Shown: positions 1 to 9,715 of the stretch, one piece after another
Position numbering within the stretch: the stretch's first letter is position 1
Layout: each line of letters begins with the position of its first letter
Assembly (NCBI RefSeq): GCF_000173355.1
Contig: NZ_ABXA01000003.1
Location: forward strand, 44,389-108,388
DNA: 64,000 nt
DNA from: Anaerococcus hydrogenalis DSM 7454
GTDB taxonomy: Bacteria; Bacillota; Clostridia; Tissierellales; Peptoniphilaceae
Direction: 5' to 3'
Made by a program: the position numbers and the translations under genes
The notes under the pieces: model-generated
The model's input: only the letters and a program-made list of their open reading frames with translations
The model's database searches: none
Told to the model about the DNA's origin: nothing

Positions 1-908
1 TTTTATTGAAACAGCTTCATCTAGGCTTACTTGAGTAATTTTACCACCTGTATATCCTAGTGCAATATTTGTTTTTCTTCTTTTAATAATTCAACGGCCT
101 TTGCACCCATAATTGATCCTAGTAGCCTATCAGTTGCTGATGGTGATCCACCTCTTTGGACGTGACCTAAAACTGTAACTTTAGTTTCAACACCACTTCT
201 TTCCTCAACTTCTTTTGCTACTGTATATGGATTGCCAACCCCTTCTGCAAGAACTATTAGGTGGTGTAATTTTCCTCTTTTTCTACCATGGTTTACTTTT
301 TCAACTATTTCATCGATTGAAAACTTATGCTCAGGAACTATTATTGATTCTGCTCCACCAGCAAGTCCTGAAAATAGAGCTAAATCTCCACAGTTACGTC
401 CCATAACTTCAATTACAACTGCTCTACCGTGAGATGAAGAAGTATCTCTTAATTTTCCAATTGCATCTGTAACTGTTTCAATTGCAGTAAAAAATCCAAT
501 TGTAAAATCAGTATATCCCATATCATTATCAATAGTTCCTGGAATACCTATAGCTTTAATTCCCAAATCACTAAGGGCCTTTGCTCCCTTATATGATCCA
601 TCTCCACCGATTACAATAAGTCCTTCAATTCCATAGTCTCTAAGAATTTGAGCACCTCTTTTTTGACCTTCTGCATGCTTAAATTCTGTAGATCTTGCTG
701 TTCCTAGAATTGTACCACCCTTATGTATGATGTCTGCTACTGATGATACGTTCATTTCATATATATCACCTTTCATAAGTCCATCATAACCATTTCTAAT
801 TCCTTTAATTCTCATTCCATTGTTTAGGGCTGTTCTTACTGCAGCTCTAATCGCTGAATTCATTCCTGGTGCATCTCCACCACTAGTAAGTATACCTATT
901 GTCTTCAT
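1..908 (-). CDS. pfkA: 6-phosphofructokinase (3' end off window, frameshifted)
   Basis: ATP-dependent phosphofructokinase converts fructose-6-phosphate to fructose-1,6-bisphosphate, the committed step of glycolysis, in the cytosol. The N-terminal ATP-site motif [15 protein letters not shown], then GGDGSYKG, the catalytic GTIDND segment, [15 protein letters not shown] and [16 protein letters not shown] are all present. The frame stops at 57 after about 283 residues, but the next frame continues to the window edge with [20 protein letters not shown], the expected family C-terminus. Adding one A to the five-base homopolymer at 72-76 joins the two frames, so a sequencing deletion is likely. About 15-20 residues lie outside the window. 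It follows dnaE by 10 bases, a common Firmicutes order. Confidence 0.95.
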
Positions 909-918
909 AGTATCTCCT

Positions 919-3900
919 TTAATTTAATTTAACATTATCCTTTCCAATCTTTAACTTTAGATAATTTATTATATCTGAATTTTGATCAATCCACAAACTT
1001 TCATCAAGCTTGACTGTCTTTTTCTTGTCAGTAAAATAAATTATCACGGGCGTTGTGCCATGATTATCTAATAAATCTTTTCGTATCTTATTATACCTTA
1101 TATAATCCATTTTTATATATAAATTTTTAAAAGAATTTTCATCTATCTCTTTTATATTTGATACAATCAATTTCAACTCATCATCACTTGATTGAAGATT
1201 TCCCTTAACCATAACTAGTGTATCATTTTCAACAACATTTCTAAAATCTTTATAGATGTTTGGAAAAATTATCATCTCTATTGATCCATACATATCCTCA
1301 AGCGTAGAAAAAGCCATTAAGGTATTTTTTTTAGTCATAGTTTCAGATTTGTTTGTAATTACTCCAGCCATTACTACTTCTTTATTATCATATTTATCAA
1401 GATCAATTGGCCTTAATTCACTTAAAATTTCTGTTGAAAAATTTGTATATTTTTTTACCCTATCACTAAGTGAGTTTAGAGGGTGGTCTGATATATAAAA
1501 ACCTAAAACCTCCTTTTCAAGACTAAGTTTTTGCTTATTTTTGTATTCATTTACAGGAGGAAATTTTATATCATCTTGTTCGTTTTGATCTTTTTGGTCA
1601 AAATCAAGTAGGTTCATTTGTCCTTTTAGATTTACTTTTTCATTGTCATGGATTGATTGAAGGGCTGTTTCATGAACTGCTATTAGTTCTGATCTTTTGT
1701 AACCAAGTGAATCAAAGGCACCTGATTTTATTAAAGATTCTAGGGCTTTTTTATTTAAGGCTGTTGGATCATTTGCTTCAATTCTTTCTAGAAAATCTTT
1801 AAAGGTCTTATATTTTTTCTCATCCCTAATTTTTACTATCAAATCTATAAGATTATCACCAACATTTTTTATAGCAGACATTCCAAAAATTATTTTATTT
1901 TTTTCAGCTATAAACCTTCTTTCAGATTTATTTATATCTGGTGGAACAATTTCTATCCCCAATCTTTTAGCCTCTGATATATAAAGATATACCTTGGAGC
2001 TATCTCCCATTATAGATGTTAATAAATTTGCCATATATTCTTCTTTGAAATAGCATTTTAAGTATGCAGTTTGGATAGCAACCAAAGAATATGCAGCAGA
2101 GTGTGATTTGTTAAAGGCGTATTTTGCAAAAGATATCATTTCATCATAAATCTTGTTGGCATTTTTTTCTGAAATTCCATTGTTTACACAACCTAAAACT
2201 TCATAATTTCCCTTTGCATCTTTTTTCCCATGGACAAATATTTCCCTATTTGCCTCCATTACGCTCATTTTCTTCTTACTCATAGCTCGTCTTAAATTAT
2301 CAGCTTCTCCTAGAGAAAAACCTGCAAGTTGTTGAACTATTTGCATAACTTGCTCTTGGTAGACAATTATTCCATAAGTAACTTCAAGGATTGGCTTTAA
2401 GGATGGGTCTATATAAGATACATTTTGTGGGTGCATTTTATTTTTTATATAATTTGGTATTTGATCCATTGGACCTGGTCTAAAAAGCGAATTTGCGGCA
2501 ACCAAATCGTCAAATCTTGTTGGCTTTAAGTTTTTCAAAAAATTTCTCATCCCTGCAGATTCAAATTGAAATATTCCAATGGTCTCCGCCTTTCTAAATT
2601 GTTCAAGAACTTTAGGGTCATTTTCATCAATATTATCCAAATTTATATCTATATTTTTATATTTTTTAACATCTTTTATGGTATCTTGAATTACTGTAAG
2701 GTTTCTAAGTCCCAAAAAATCCATTTTTAATAGGCCTAGTTCTTCTATTTCAGTCATATTAAATTGGGTAACTATTTGGTCATTTGAAAGTGCGAGTGGG
2801 ACAATATCAGTCAAAATTTCTTTACTAATTACAACACCTGCAGCATGAATTGAGGTATGTCTTGGAAGATTTTCTATATTTCTTGCCGTATCAATCATTC
2901 TTTTCGTCTCTACGTCATTTTCATATTCGTAGGCTAATTTTTCTGTATTTTCAAGAGCCTTATCAATGGTCATTCCTATAGCTTGGGGAATCAATTTGGC
3001 AATTTTGTCGACTTTTTTAAAGGAAATATCCATTACCCTTCCTACATCTCTTATAGCATTTCTTGCCTTCATCCTTCCAAATGTCACAATTTGTGAAACG
3101 TGGTCTTTTCCATAAAGATCATATACATAGTCTACAACCCTATCCCTATTTTCATAGCAAAAATCTATATCTATATCGGGCATGGACACTCTTTCTGGGT
3201 TTAAAAAATCTTTCAAAAAGTAAATTGTATTTGATTGGATCAATTTGTGTAATATCTAGGGCATAAGAAATTATAGATCCTGCAGCAGAACCTCTTCCTG
3301 GTCCTACTGCAATTTTATTATCCTTTGCATATCTTACAAAATCCCAAACTATCAAAAAATAATCAACATAGCCCATATTATTTATTACAGAAATTTCTTT
3401 TTCAGCTCTTTTTTGAATTTTTTCATCAACTTTTCCGTATTTTTTTGCAAGTCCCTTATTTACCAAATATTTTAAATAGTCTAAATTTGTCATATTCTCT
3501 GGAACTTTTGTAAAGTATGGAAGATGGGGATTGTGAAATTCTAATTTCACATTGCACATATCTGCTATTTTTTGACTGTTTTCATAGGCTCTTGGAAAAT
3601 CTTTAAAAATTTCACTCATCATTTGCTGATCTTTTAGATAGAATTCATCACATGGCATCTTCATCCTTTTTTCATCTTCTAAAAAAGAGCCTGTTTGTAT
3701 ACAAGATAAAACGTCTTGGTAGAAGGAATCATTTTTTTCTACATAATGGACATCATTTGTACAGACCATTTCAATTTTTAAATCTTCATGAATTTTTAGT
3801 AAGTTTTGATTTACTATTTTTTGTTCTTTTAATCCGTGATTTTGAATTTCTAAGTAAAAATTTTCCCTACCAAACAAGTCTAAATATTTTTGGGCTGTTT

Positions 3901-4369
3901 GATAGGCTTTTTCTATATCATTTTCTAAAATCCTTTGGTTTATTTCTCCATTTAAGCAGGCAGAAAGGGCGATTATATCATCCTTATATTCTTCTAAAAC
4001 TTCAAAGTCAATTCTTGGTTTATAGTAAAACCCTTCTGTGTAGGCCTTTGACACTATTTTTATTAGATTTTGATAGCCCTTATTGTTTTTTGCCAATAGT
4101 ATTAAGTGATAATATCTTTTATTTTGAGGATTTTTTATCTTATGATCATTTTCACTTACATAAACTTCACATCCTATTATGGGTTTTATCCCATTATCTT
4201 GACATTTTTTATAAAATTCTATAACCCCATACATATTTCCATGGTCTGTTATGGCACATGAATTCATCTTATATTCTTTTAATTTTTCCATTAATTTATC
4301 TATCTTGGTAAAGCCATCCAAAAGAGAATATTCGGTATGAAGGTGGAGGTGGGTAAAATTATTTGTCAT
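919..4369 (-). CDS. dnaE: DNA polymerase III alpha subunit (one frameshift)
   Basis: Replicative C-family DNA polymerase. The N-terminal PHP domain begins [15 protein letters not shown] and continues with [10 protein letters not shown]. The palm domain shows [10 protein letters not shown] and then the catalytic-Asp motif MPDIDIDFC. Fingers, helix-hairpin-helix and an OB-fold region ([18 protein letters not shown]) follow. The reading frame breaks at the six-base A run at 3203-3208: one frame reads [11 protein letters not shown] and the other [11 protein letters not shown]. Removing one base restores [14 protein letters not shown] and gives exactly 1150 codons (1149 aa), normal for DnaE. The start ATG overlaps the whiA stop by one base, indicating translational coupling. 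This is DnaE rather than PolC, since no internal exonuclease domain is present. Confidence 0.96.
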
Positions 4370-5286
4370 TAATCCTCACTTTCTGCAAGTTTTATAAGTT
4401 TTTGTAACCTATAATTCACCTTTGCCTTGGAAAGGGCTGGTGTCATCATTTTTCCTAATTCTTCTAGGGAAATGTAGGGATAAGTTAGTCTAAGTTCTGA
4501 TATTTCTTGTAAGTCTTCAGATAAATTTTCTAAAATATTCTTATCTTTTAATTTATTTATGGCATCAATCTGCCTAAAGGCTGCCTTTACAGTCCTATCT
4601 ATATTTGCCTTATCAAAATTTGTCTGCCTATTTATGTCATTTCTTATTGATTTCATTGCTCTAACATTTTCAAGGTCAAAAAGAGACTTATTAGCCCCAA
4701 TAATAGCCAAAAAATCTGATATTTTATCTGAATCTTTTATATAAACACAATATAGGTCATTTCTTAAGTTTAATTTAGGATTTATAGAAAAATCTTCCAT
4801 AATTTTTCCAATTAATAGGGCCTCTTCTTTTTGTTGGAGATTTATCTCAAGATTATAGCCCCTATAAGGATCGTTTATTGAGCCTTTTAATAAAAAAGCT
4901 AACTTTAAAATTATCTTTTTTTGCTCCCTTGTTTTCAAATTCTCATAAAATTTTTCCATTTCGTAAAGATCATACTGATCAGCAAGTTTTAAAATCTTAT
5001 CAGAAACAAGGCTATCTTCTACTAAAACTATAAATGACCTATCCTTTGAGAATTTTCTCTTATTTTGTATCTCCATAGCCGGAGAATACTTATATTTTTC
5101 TTTTATAATTTTATAAATATATCTTGCCTCTATATTTTCACTAGCCTTAAATAAAATTTGGTAAGAATTTTTAACAATCCTAATAGAGCCTTGAAAATAA
5201 AAGTAGGCTAATAGTTCCATATCAATCTCTTTATATTCAGGCTCTTTTTTTAATATTTCTTTTTTACATCTTTTTGAAAAAGACAT
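4369..5286 (-). CDS. whiA: WhiA-family DNA-binding regulator
   Basis: WhiA pairs a LAGLIDADG-like N-terminal domain with a C-terminal helix-turn-helix. It regulates sporulation-septation genes in actinomycetes and affects division and chromosome segregation in non-sporulating Firmicutes. The protein has about 305 residues, the usual length. The C-terminal segment [20 protein letters not shown] followed by YRLQKL is the diagnostic HTH. An in-frame TTG lies one codon upstream, but the ATG at 5286 is preferred. The gene lies downstream of rapZ, as in many Firmicutes, but yvcK, which normally sits between them, is missing here. Confidence 0.93.
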   Translation of the reverse strand: MSFSKRCKKEILKKEPEYKEIDMELLAYFYFQGSIRIVKNSYQILFKASENIEARYIYKIIKEKYKYSPAMEIQNKRKFSKDRSFIVLVEDSLVSDKILKLADQYDLYEMEKFYENLKTREQKKIILKLAFLLKGSINDPYRGYNLEINLQQKEEALLIGKIMEDFSINPKLNLRNDLYCVYIKDSDKISDFLAIIGANKSLFDLENVRAMKSIRNDINRQTNFDKANIDRTVKAAFRQIDAINKLKDKNILENLSEDLQEISELRLTYPYISLEELGKMMTPALSKAKVNYRLQKLIKLAESED

Positions 5287-5297
5287 CAAATCACTCT

Positions 5298-6020
5298 CTA
5301 TTCAATCATTTTTTCTTTTAATTTCTTAAATGTTTTTTTATCAATTCCAACTTTTTCTAGGTAGGTTTCTATATTTTTATATTTATTTTCAACATAGTCC
5401 ATGGCTTCTTTCATATTATATGGACTTGTAATTCTAAAAATCGATTCTGCCTCATCAGCTTCAAACCTATCTATATAACCTAAATTTGCTGATGAGACTT
5501 CATAATCAGCCATAATAATTTCTCTTGATGATTTTGCTAATAAAAGAAGAATCATAGAAATTATTCCAGTCCTATCCTTTCCTTCTTGGCAGTGATACAA
5601 GACACGTCCATCAGCATCTGCCATTATTTCAAGAATTTCTTTGACAGCCGAGAAATTGTCTATCAAGTAAGAGTAAGAATTTCCAATAGAAATTTTTCTT
5701 TCAATAATATTTTGTATATCTTCTTGTTTCATTGGCCAAGGCATAAGGGAAATTTGCTTATAGGAAAAATTGTTTTTTATAATTTCAATTTTCTCACCCT
5801 TATTTTTTGTCTCTTCCTCTCTTCTTAAATCGATTATTGTAGATACATTTAAATCTTTTAGTAAAGCCATATCATTTTCTGTAAGACTATCTAGATTTGC
5901 ACTTCTTATAAAAGAATCCCAGGAAGTAATCTCTCCATCATGAGTTGGGTATCCTCCCAAACTCCTGGCATTTTTAATATTCTCAAAGGGTAAGATTTTT
6001 AAATACTTTATTTTTTCCAT
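5298..6020 (-). CDS. tyrosine/serine protein phosphatase (CX5R family)
   Basis: A 240-residue cytosolic phosphatase of the Y_phosphatase3/dual-specificity type. The P-loop reads HCQEGKDRTG with nucleophile Cys144 and Arg150. An Asp-Leu-Arg motif (STIIDLRREEE, around residue 64) and the N-terminal ARSLGGYPT segment are typical of this family, whose members can act on phosphotyrosine, phosphoserine or phosphoinositides. Its start overlaps the end of rapZ by 13 bases and 11 bases separate it from whiA, so it is cotranscribed with a cell-envelope regulatory gene. The substrate cannot be inferred from sequence. Confidence 0.88.
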   Translation of the reverse strand: MEKIKYLKILPFENIKNARSLGGYPTHDGEITSWDSFIRSANLDSLTENDMALLKDLNVSTIIDLRREEETKNKGEKIEIIKNNFSYKQISLMPWPMKQEDIQNIIERKISIGNSYSYLIDNFSAVKEILEIMADADGRVLYHCQEGKDRTGIISMILLLLAKSSREIIMADYEVSSANLGYIDRFEADEAESIFRITSPYNMKEAMDYVENKYKNIETYLEKVGIDKKTFKKLKEKMIE

Positions 6021-6862
6021 TTTTCCCTATCCCTATGTTTTTTTACTACAATATAATCGCTATCTTTCAAAAGCTCATATATTTTTTCGCACATATAAAC
6101 TGACCTATGCTGGCCACCAGTACAACCAAATCCTATAGATATAGAATTTTTGCCTTCTTTTATAAAATAAGGAATTAATTTGGTCAAATTTTCATAAACT
6201 ATATTTTTAAAATCATTTGCAATTTCAAATTTATCAAGATATTCCTGTAACTTTTTATCACTACCATTTAGGTGTTTTAATTCCTTTATATAAAAAGGAT
6301 TTGGCAAAAATCTCAAATCAAATACAACATCAACATCCAGGCTTAGACCGTTTTTGTAACCAAAAGAAAATAAATTTATGATGAAATTTTCCTTTTTTTC
6401 AGAAACATCTAAAATTACCTTTCTAAGGTCTTTATTATTATAGTTACTAGTGTCAATTATTAAATCAGCTAACTTTTCGACACTCTTTAATTCTTTTTTC
6501 TCTTTTTTAAGCCCATCTTCTACATCACCAAAAGATCCTAAGGGGTGAGGACGCCTAAGCTCATTATATCTTTTCATTATTATTTCATCTTGGCTTGTAA
6601 GATAAATTATTTTGGTATCCTCATTTATTTTTTTAAGATTTTCAAGATTTTTAACTAAGTTTTTATCTACTTCCATAGACCTAAAATCAACTACACAAGC
6701 AAGTTTATCAATAGGATTATCCTGGGACATATTTAATTTAATAAAAGATTCAATCAGGCTTGATGGGACATTATCCATGGCATAATAATCAAGATCTTCA
6801 AAAATTCTAAGGGCAGTAGTCTTTCCAGAACCACTAAGACCTGTTATAATTTTTACCTTCAT
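6008..6862 (-). CDS. rapZ: RapZ/YvcJ family nucleotide-binding protein
   Basis: P-loop protein of the RapZ (YvcJ) family, 284 residues, the usual length. Walker A GLSGSGKT lies at residues 8-15, followed by YYAMDNVPSSLIESF. The C-terminal domain carries GFGCTGGQHRSVYMCE, the conserved ligand and RNA-binding region. In Escherichia coli RapZ directs turnover of GlmZ RNA and tunes glucosamine-6-phosphate synthesis; in Bacillus YvcJ binds nucleotides and affects competence. Placement directly after murB, whose stop it overlaps, fits a cell-wall precursor role. The target RNA, if any, is unknown. Confidence 0.94.
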   Translation of the reverse strand: MKVKIITGLSGSGKTTALRIFEDLDYYAMDNVPSSLIESFIKLNMSQDNPIDKLACVVDFRSMEVDKNLVKNLENLKKINEDTKIIYLTSQDEIIMKRYNELRRPHPLGSFGDVEDGLKKEKKELKSVEKLADLIIDTSNYNNKDLRKVILDVSEKKENFIINLFSFGYKNGLSLDVDVVFDLRFLPNPFYIKELKHLNGSDKKLQEYLDKFEIANDFKNIVYENLTKLIPYFIKEGKNSISIGFGCTGGQHRSVYMCEKIYELLKDSDYIVVKKHRDREKWKK

Positions 6863-7764
6863 TATTTCTCACCTATAACCTTAACTTCTCTTTCAAGTTT
6901 AAAACCTGTTTTTTCAAATACGATGCTTGCAACTTCTTCAATAAAATCAATCATTTCATTGTAAGTTGCATCCCCATTATTTATCAAAAATCCACAATGC
7001 TTTTCACTTACTTGGCAATCTCCTTTTTTATATCCCCTAAGCCCGCATTCATCAATTAACTTTGATGCGTAGGAGCCCACTGGTCTTTTAAAAGTTGATC
7101 CAGCTGATTTTTTTTCTAAAGGTTGTTTTGTAACCCTTCTATTTGTAAAATCATTATATTTTTCATTAATTTCTTCTTGATTTCCCTCTTTAAGTTCAAA
7201 AATAGCTTCAGAAACAATTAAGTCATCATCAAAGACTTTTGAATGTCTATAAGAAAAATCCATATCTTGGTTAGAAAGTTCAATTATTTGACCATCTCTT
7301 GAAATTAATTTAACACTTTTTATAATATCTTTCATCTCAACACCATAGGCACCCGCATTCATTGCAACAGCTCCGCCTACAGTTCCTGGGATTCCTGATA
7401 CTTCTTCCATACCTGTCAAAGAATTTTTGAAAGAAAACTTGCTAGCTTCAGATAAGAGAGCACCAGCACTAACCTTTAAAAGATTTCCATCTACTGAAAT
7501 CCTATTATAATTTTTAGAAATTATTATAACACAGCCCCTAATCCCCTTATCGGTGACCAAAATATTTGTACCATTTCCAATAATTGTAGTTTTTATATTA
7601 TTTGCCTTACTAAATTTAATCAAATCTACAAGTTGATATTCATCTTCAACCTCAACCAAAACATCGGCACATCCCCCAATGCCAAAATTTGTATAATTTT
7701 TTAGTTTTTCATTAAATTTAATAATTCCAAAATCTTTTCCTTCATACAATGATTTATAATCCAT
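6862..7764 (-). CDS. murB: UDP-N-acetylenolpyruvoylglucosamine reductase
   Basis: FAD-dependent reductase that makes UDP-MurNAc in peptidoglycan precursor synthesis. It has the FAD-binding motifs NYTNFGIGGCADV and IGNGTNILVTD, then SGIPGTVGGAVAMNAGAYG and the catalytic SAGSTFKRP with its conserved Ser. Length is 300 residues. The start is set at ATG 7764, preceded by AGAAGGAG, and gives MDYKSLYEG. A longer in-frame extension exists but runs antisense into rpmB and has no family similarity. It is the first gene of the murB-rapZ-phosphatase-whiA-dnaE-pfkA unit. Confidence 0.95.
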   Translation of the reverse strand: MDYKSLYEGKDFGIIKFNEKLKNYTNFGIGGCADVLVEVEDEYQLVDLIKFSKANNIKTTIIGNGTNILVTDKGIRGCVIIISKNYNRISVDGNLLKVSAGALLSEASKFSFKNSLTGMEEVSGIPGTVGGAVAMNAGAYGVEMKDIIKSVKLISRDGQIIELSNQDMDFSYRHSKVFDDDLIVSEAIFELKEGNQEEINEKYNDFTNRRVTKQPLEKKSAGSTFKRPVGSYASKLIDECGLRGYKKGDCQVSEKHCGFLINNGDATYNEMIDFIEEVASIVFEKTGFKLEREVKVIGEK

Positions 7765-7798
7765 AAACACTCCTTCTAACTTACTAAAATCTAATCTT

Positions 7799-7826
7799 AT
7801 TATACTCTTATTTGATTTTTTGTCCG
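7799..7826 (-). promoter_or_regulatory. sigma-A-type promoter of murB operon
   Basis: On the minus strand a perfect TATAAT (7799-7804) is preceded 16 bases upstream by CGGACA (7821-7826). It lies 35 bases before the murB ATG. It is divergent from the rpmB promoter. Confidence 0.6.
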
Positions 7827-7858
7827 TTTTTCTATATAATAGCAAGTAGCGATTATAT

Positions 7859-7887
7859 TTGTAAATTTTTAATAAATTTGGTATAAT
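7859..7887 (+). promoter_or_regulatory. sigma-A-type promoter of rpmB
   Basis: TTGTAA (7859-7864) and TATAAT (7882-7887) are separated by 17 bases. A strong ribosome site GGAGGTG (7910-7916) follows, six bases before the rpmB ATG. Confidence 0.75.
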
Positions 7888-7922
7888 AACTAAGATAAAA
7901 TTAAGACTTGGAGGTGTAAAGT

Positions 7923-8111
7923 ATGGCAAGAGAATGTGATATCTGTGGAAAAGGTACAAAATTTGGAAACAAAGTAACTTTCTCACACAGAAGACTAAAT
8001 AGAAACTTTAAACCAAACGTTCATAAATTAAGAGCTAAAATTAATGGAAGCGTAAAAACAATCAACGTTTGTACAAAATGTATAAAAAGCGGTAAAGTAG
8101 AAAAAGCTTAA
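7923..8111 (+). CDS. rpmB: 50S ribosomal protein L28
   Basis: A 62-residue basic protein of the large ribosomal subunit beginning MARECDICGKGTKFGNKV and containing NRNFKPNVHKLRAKI. The CDIC pair near the N-terminus and a second pair (CTKCIK) near the C-terminus indicate the zinc-binding form of L28. It is monocistronic, with its own promoter and terminator, and is transcribed against all surrounding genes. Confidence 0.97.
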   Translation: MARECDICGKGTKFGNKVTFSHRRLNRNFKPNVHKLRAKINGSVKTINVCTKCIKSGKVEKA

Positions 8112-8121
8112 TAGAAATTTT

Positions 8122-8145
8122 ATAGTGCTAAAAGCACTATTTTTT
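8122..8145 (+). terminator. rpmB intrinsic terminator
   Basis: ATAGTGCT (8122-8129) pairs perfectly with AGCACTAT (8133-8140) across an AAA loop and runs into a T tract, 11 bases after the rpmB stop. Confidence 0.85.
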
Positions 8146-8150
8146 CATTA

Positions 8151-8187
8151 AAAAAAGAAAGTAGCCTTGAACTACTTTCTTTTTTTT
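8151..8187. terminator. bidirectional terminator between rpmB and rpe
   Basis: GAAAGTAG (8157-8164) pairs with CTACTTTC (8172-8179), with an A run on the left and a T run on the right. It can stop transcription arriving from rpe on the minus strand and read-through from rpmB on the plus strand. Confidence 0.8.
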
Positions 8188-8195
8188 AATTTCTT

Positions 8196-8858
8196 TTATT
8201 CATTTATTATCTCATAATATTTATTTACTTGCTCTATTATAGAATTTTCCTTGTGGGAGAAAATGTCAGATCCACTAACAACGACATCTACTCCTGCATC
8301 TATAACTTTTTTCAAATTATGATCTTTAATTCCACCATCAACTTCAATTAAGCATGATAGATTATTATCATCTATATAAGACCTTAATTTTTGAATTTTT
8401 CCAATAGAATTTTTAATAAAACTTTGTCCACCAAAACCTGGTTCTACACTCATTACCAAACATAAGTCAATTTTTTCAAGGTAAGGAATAATTTTTTCTA
8501 TGTCGGTTTTTGGTTTAAAACTTAATCCAACTTTTAGACCAGAATCTTTGATTTTTTCAATAGTTTCATCCAAATTTGAACATGCTTCATAGTGAACAGT
8601 TATAAGGTCAGCTCCACTTTTTTTAAACTGATCAATATATCTAATTGGTTCATCAATCATAAGGTGGGTATCAAAAATAAAATCATTATCTTCACGAATC
8701 GCCTTGATAATTGGAAAACCGAAAGAAATATTTGGAACGAATTTTCCATCCATAATATCAAGGTGTAAATATTTTACCTTTGTCTTTTTCAATTGGTCTA
8801 AATCATTTTGCAAATTAGCAAAATTTGCCGATAAAACTGATGGGGATATTTCTACCAT
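8196..8858 (-). CDS. rpe: ribulose-phosphate 3-epimerase
   Basis: A TIM-barrel epimerase of the pentose phosphate pathway (ribulose-5-P to xylulose-5-P), 220 residues. Family landmarks are ISPSVLSANFANL, the metal-site HLDIMDGKFVPN, FDTHLMI, MSVEPGFGGQSF and EVDGGI. The ATG is preceded by AAGGAGAC, and the gene overlaps the end of rsgA by seven bases. The rsgA-rpe order after pknB is conserved in Firmicutes. Confidence 0.96.
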   Translation of the reverse strand: MVEISPSVLSANFANLQNDLDQLKKTKVKYLHLDIMDGKFVPNISFGFPIIKAIREDNDFIFDTHLMIDEPIRYIDQFKKSGADLITVHYEACSNLDETIEKIKDSGLKVGLSFKPKTDIEKIIPYLEKIDLCLVMSVEPGFGGQSFIKNSIGKIQKLRSYIDDNNLSCLIEVDGGIKDHNLKKVIDAGVDVVVSGSDIFSHKENSIIEQVNKYYEIINE

Positions 8859-9715
8859 GTTTGTCTCCTTTTTTTAATTTCTTCAAATAAAGTTAAATAA
8901 TTCTCATATCTTGTTTTTTCAATTATGTTTTTAGATAAGTCATCTTTAACCTTACATTTAGGTTCATTAATATGGTTACAATCCTTAAACTTGCAAGAAT
9001 TGTTATCAAATTCTCTAAAACAATATTTCAAATCTTTTTCATCATCGATAAAGTCTATATCAAAACTATCAAATCCAGGTGTATCAAAAATGTTTGTATT
9101 TTTTTCTAGATTAAATATCTCAACATGTCTTGTTGTATTTTTACCTCTTTTTGATTTTTCCGAAATTGAGCCAATTTCAATATCTTTTTCAACTAAGTTA
9201 GATAAAAATGTAGACTTGCCAACACCGGAAGATCCAGAAACAGCTGAAGTTTTTCCTCTTAATATTTCTAAAATCTCAGATTCAGGAAAATCCTTATAAT
9301 TGTCTATAAAAATTAATTTATAACCAATTTTTTCATACATTTTTATAAAATCTAAATCTTTTTTATCAGCCAAATCTTTTTTCGAAACAATAATTATAAC
9401 ATCTACATTTATATATTCACACATAGATATGTACTTATCGATATTAAAAAGATTTAAACTAGGATTTTTTATAGTTATAAAATATAAAATTTGGTCAATA
9501 TTTGCAATATTAGGTCTTTTAATTTGATTTTTTCTATCTAAAATTTTCGTAATATAACCTTTAGAATATTCAGTAACATCAAATTCAACATTATCACCAA
9601 CCAGGGGCTTTATATTTTTATTTCTAAAAACGCCCCTAGCCTTACACATATAGCTTTTTTCATCACTTAACACATAATATATTTCTTTTTGAGATTTTAT
9701 AATTTTACCAATCAT
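8852..9715 (-). CDS. rsgA: ribosome small-subunit-dependent GTPase A
   Basis: Circularly permuted GTPase that acts in late 30S assembly. An N-terminal OB fold (residues about 1-65, with VGDNVEFDV) is followed by the permuted G motifs: SKKD (G4), then SGSSGVGKSTFL (Walker A/G1), KRGKNTTRHVE (G2) and IFDTPGFDSF (G3). A C-terminal zinc finger has CKFKDCNHINEPKCKV. The 287-residue length is normal. The start overlaps the pknB stop by four bases. Confidence 0.95.
   Translation of the reverse strand: MIGKIIKSQKEIYYVLSDEKSYMCKARGVFRNKNIKPLVGDNVEFDVTEYSKGYITKILDRKNQIKRPNIANIDQILYFITIKNPSLNLFNIDKYISMCEYINVDVIIIVSKKDLADKKDLDFIKMYEKIGYKLIFIDNYKDFPESEILEILRGKTSAVSGSSGVGKSTFLSNLVEKDIEIGSISEKSKRGKNTTRHVEIFNLEKNTNIFDTPGFDSFDIDFIDDEKDLKYCFREFDNNSCKFKDCNHINEPKCKVKDDLSKNIIEKTRYENYLTLFEEIKKRRQTW

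Noticed and set aside
3652..4224. 190-codon plus-strand frame within dnaE
   Set aside because: It lies antisense to the PHP-domain coding sequence, has no ribosome site or family features and is rich in Leu/Phe as expected of an antisense AT-rich frame.
7765..7986. N-terminal extension of murB by 74 codons
   Set aside because: It runs antisense through the rpmB promoter and start, lacks a ribosome site, and the MurB family begins at MDYKSLY, preceded by AGAAGGAG at 7764.
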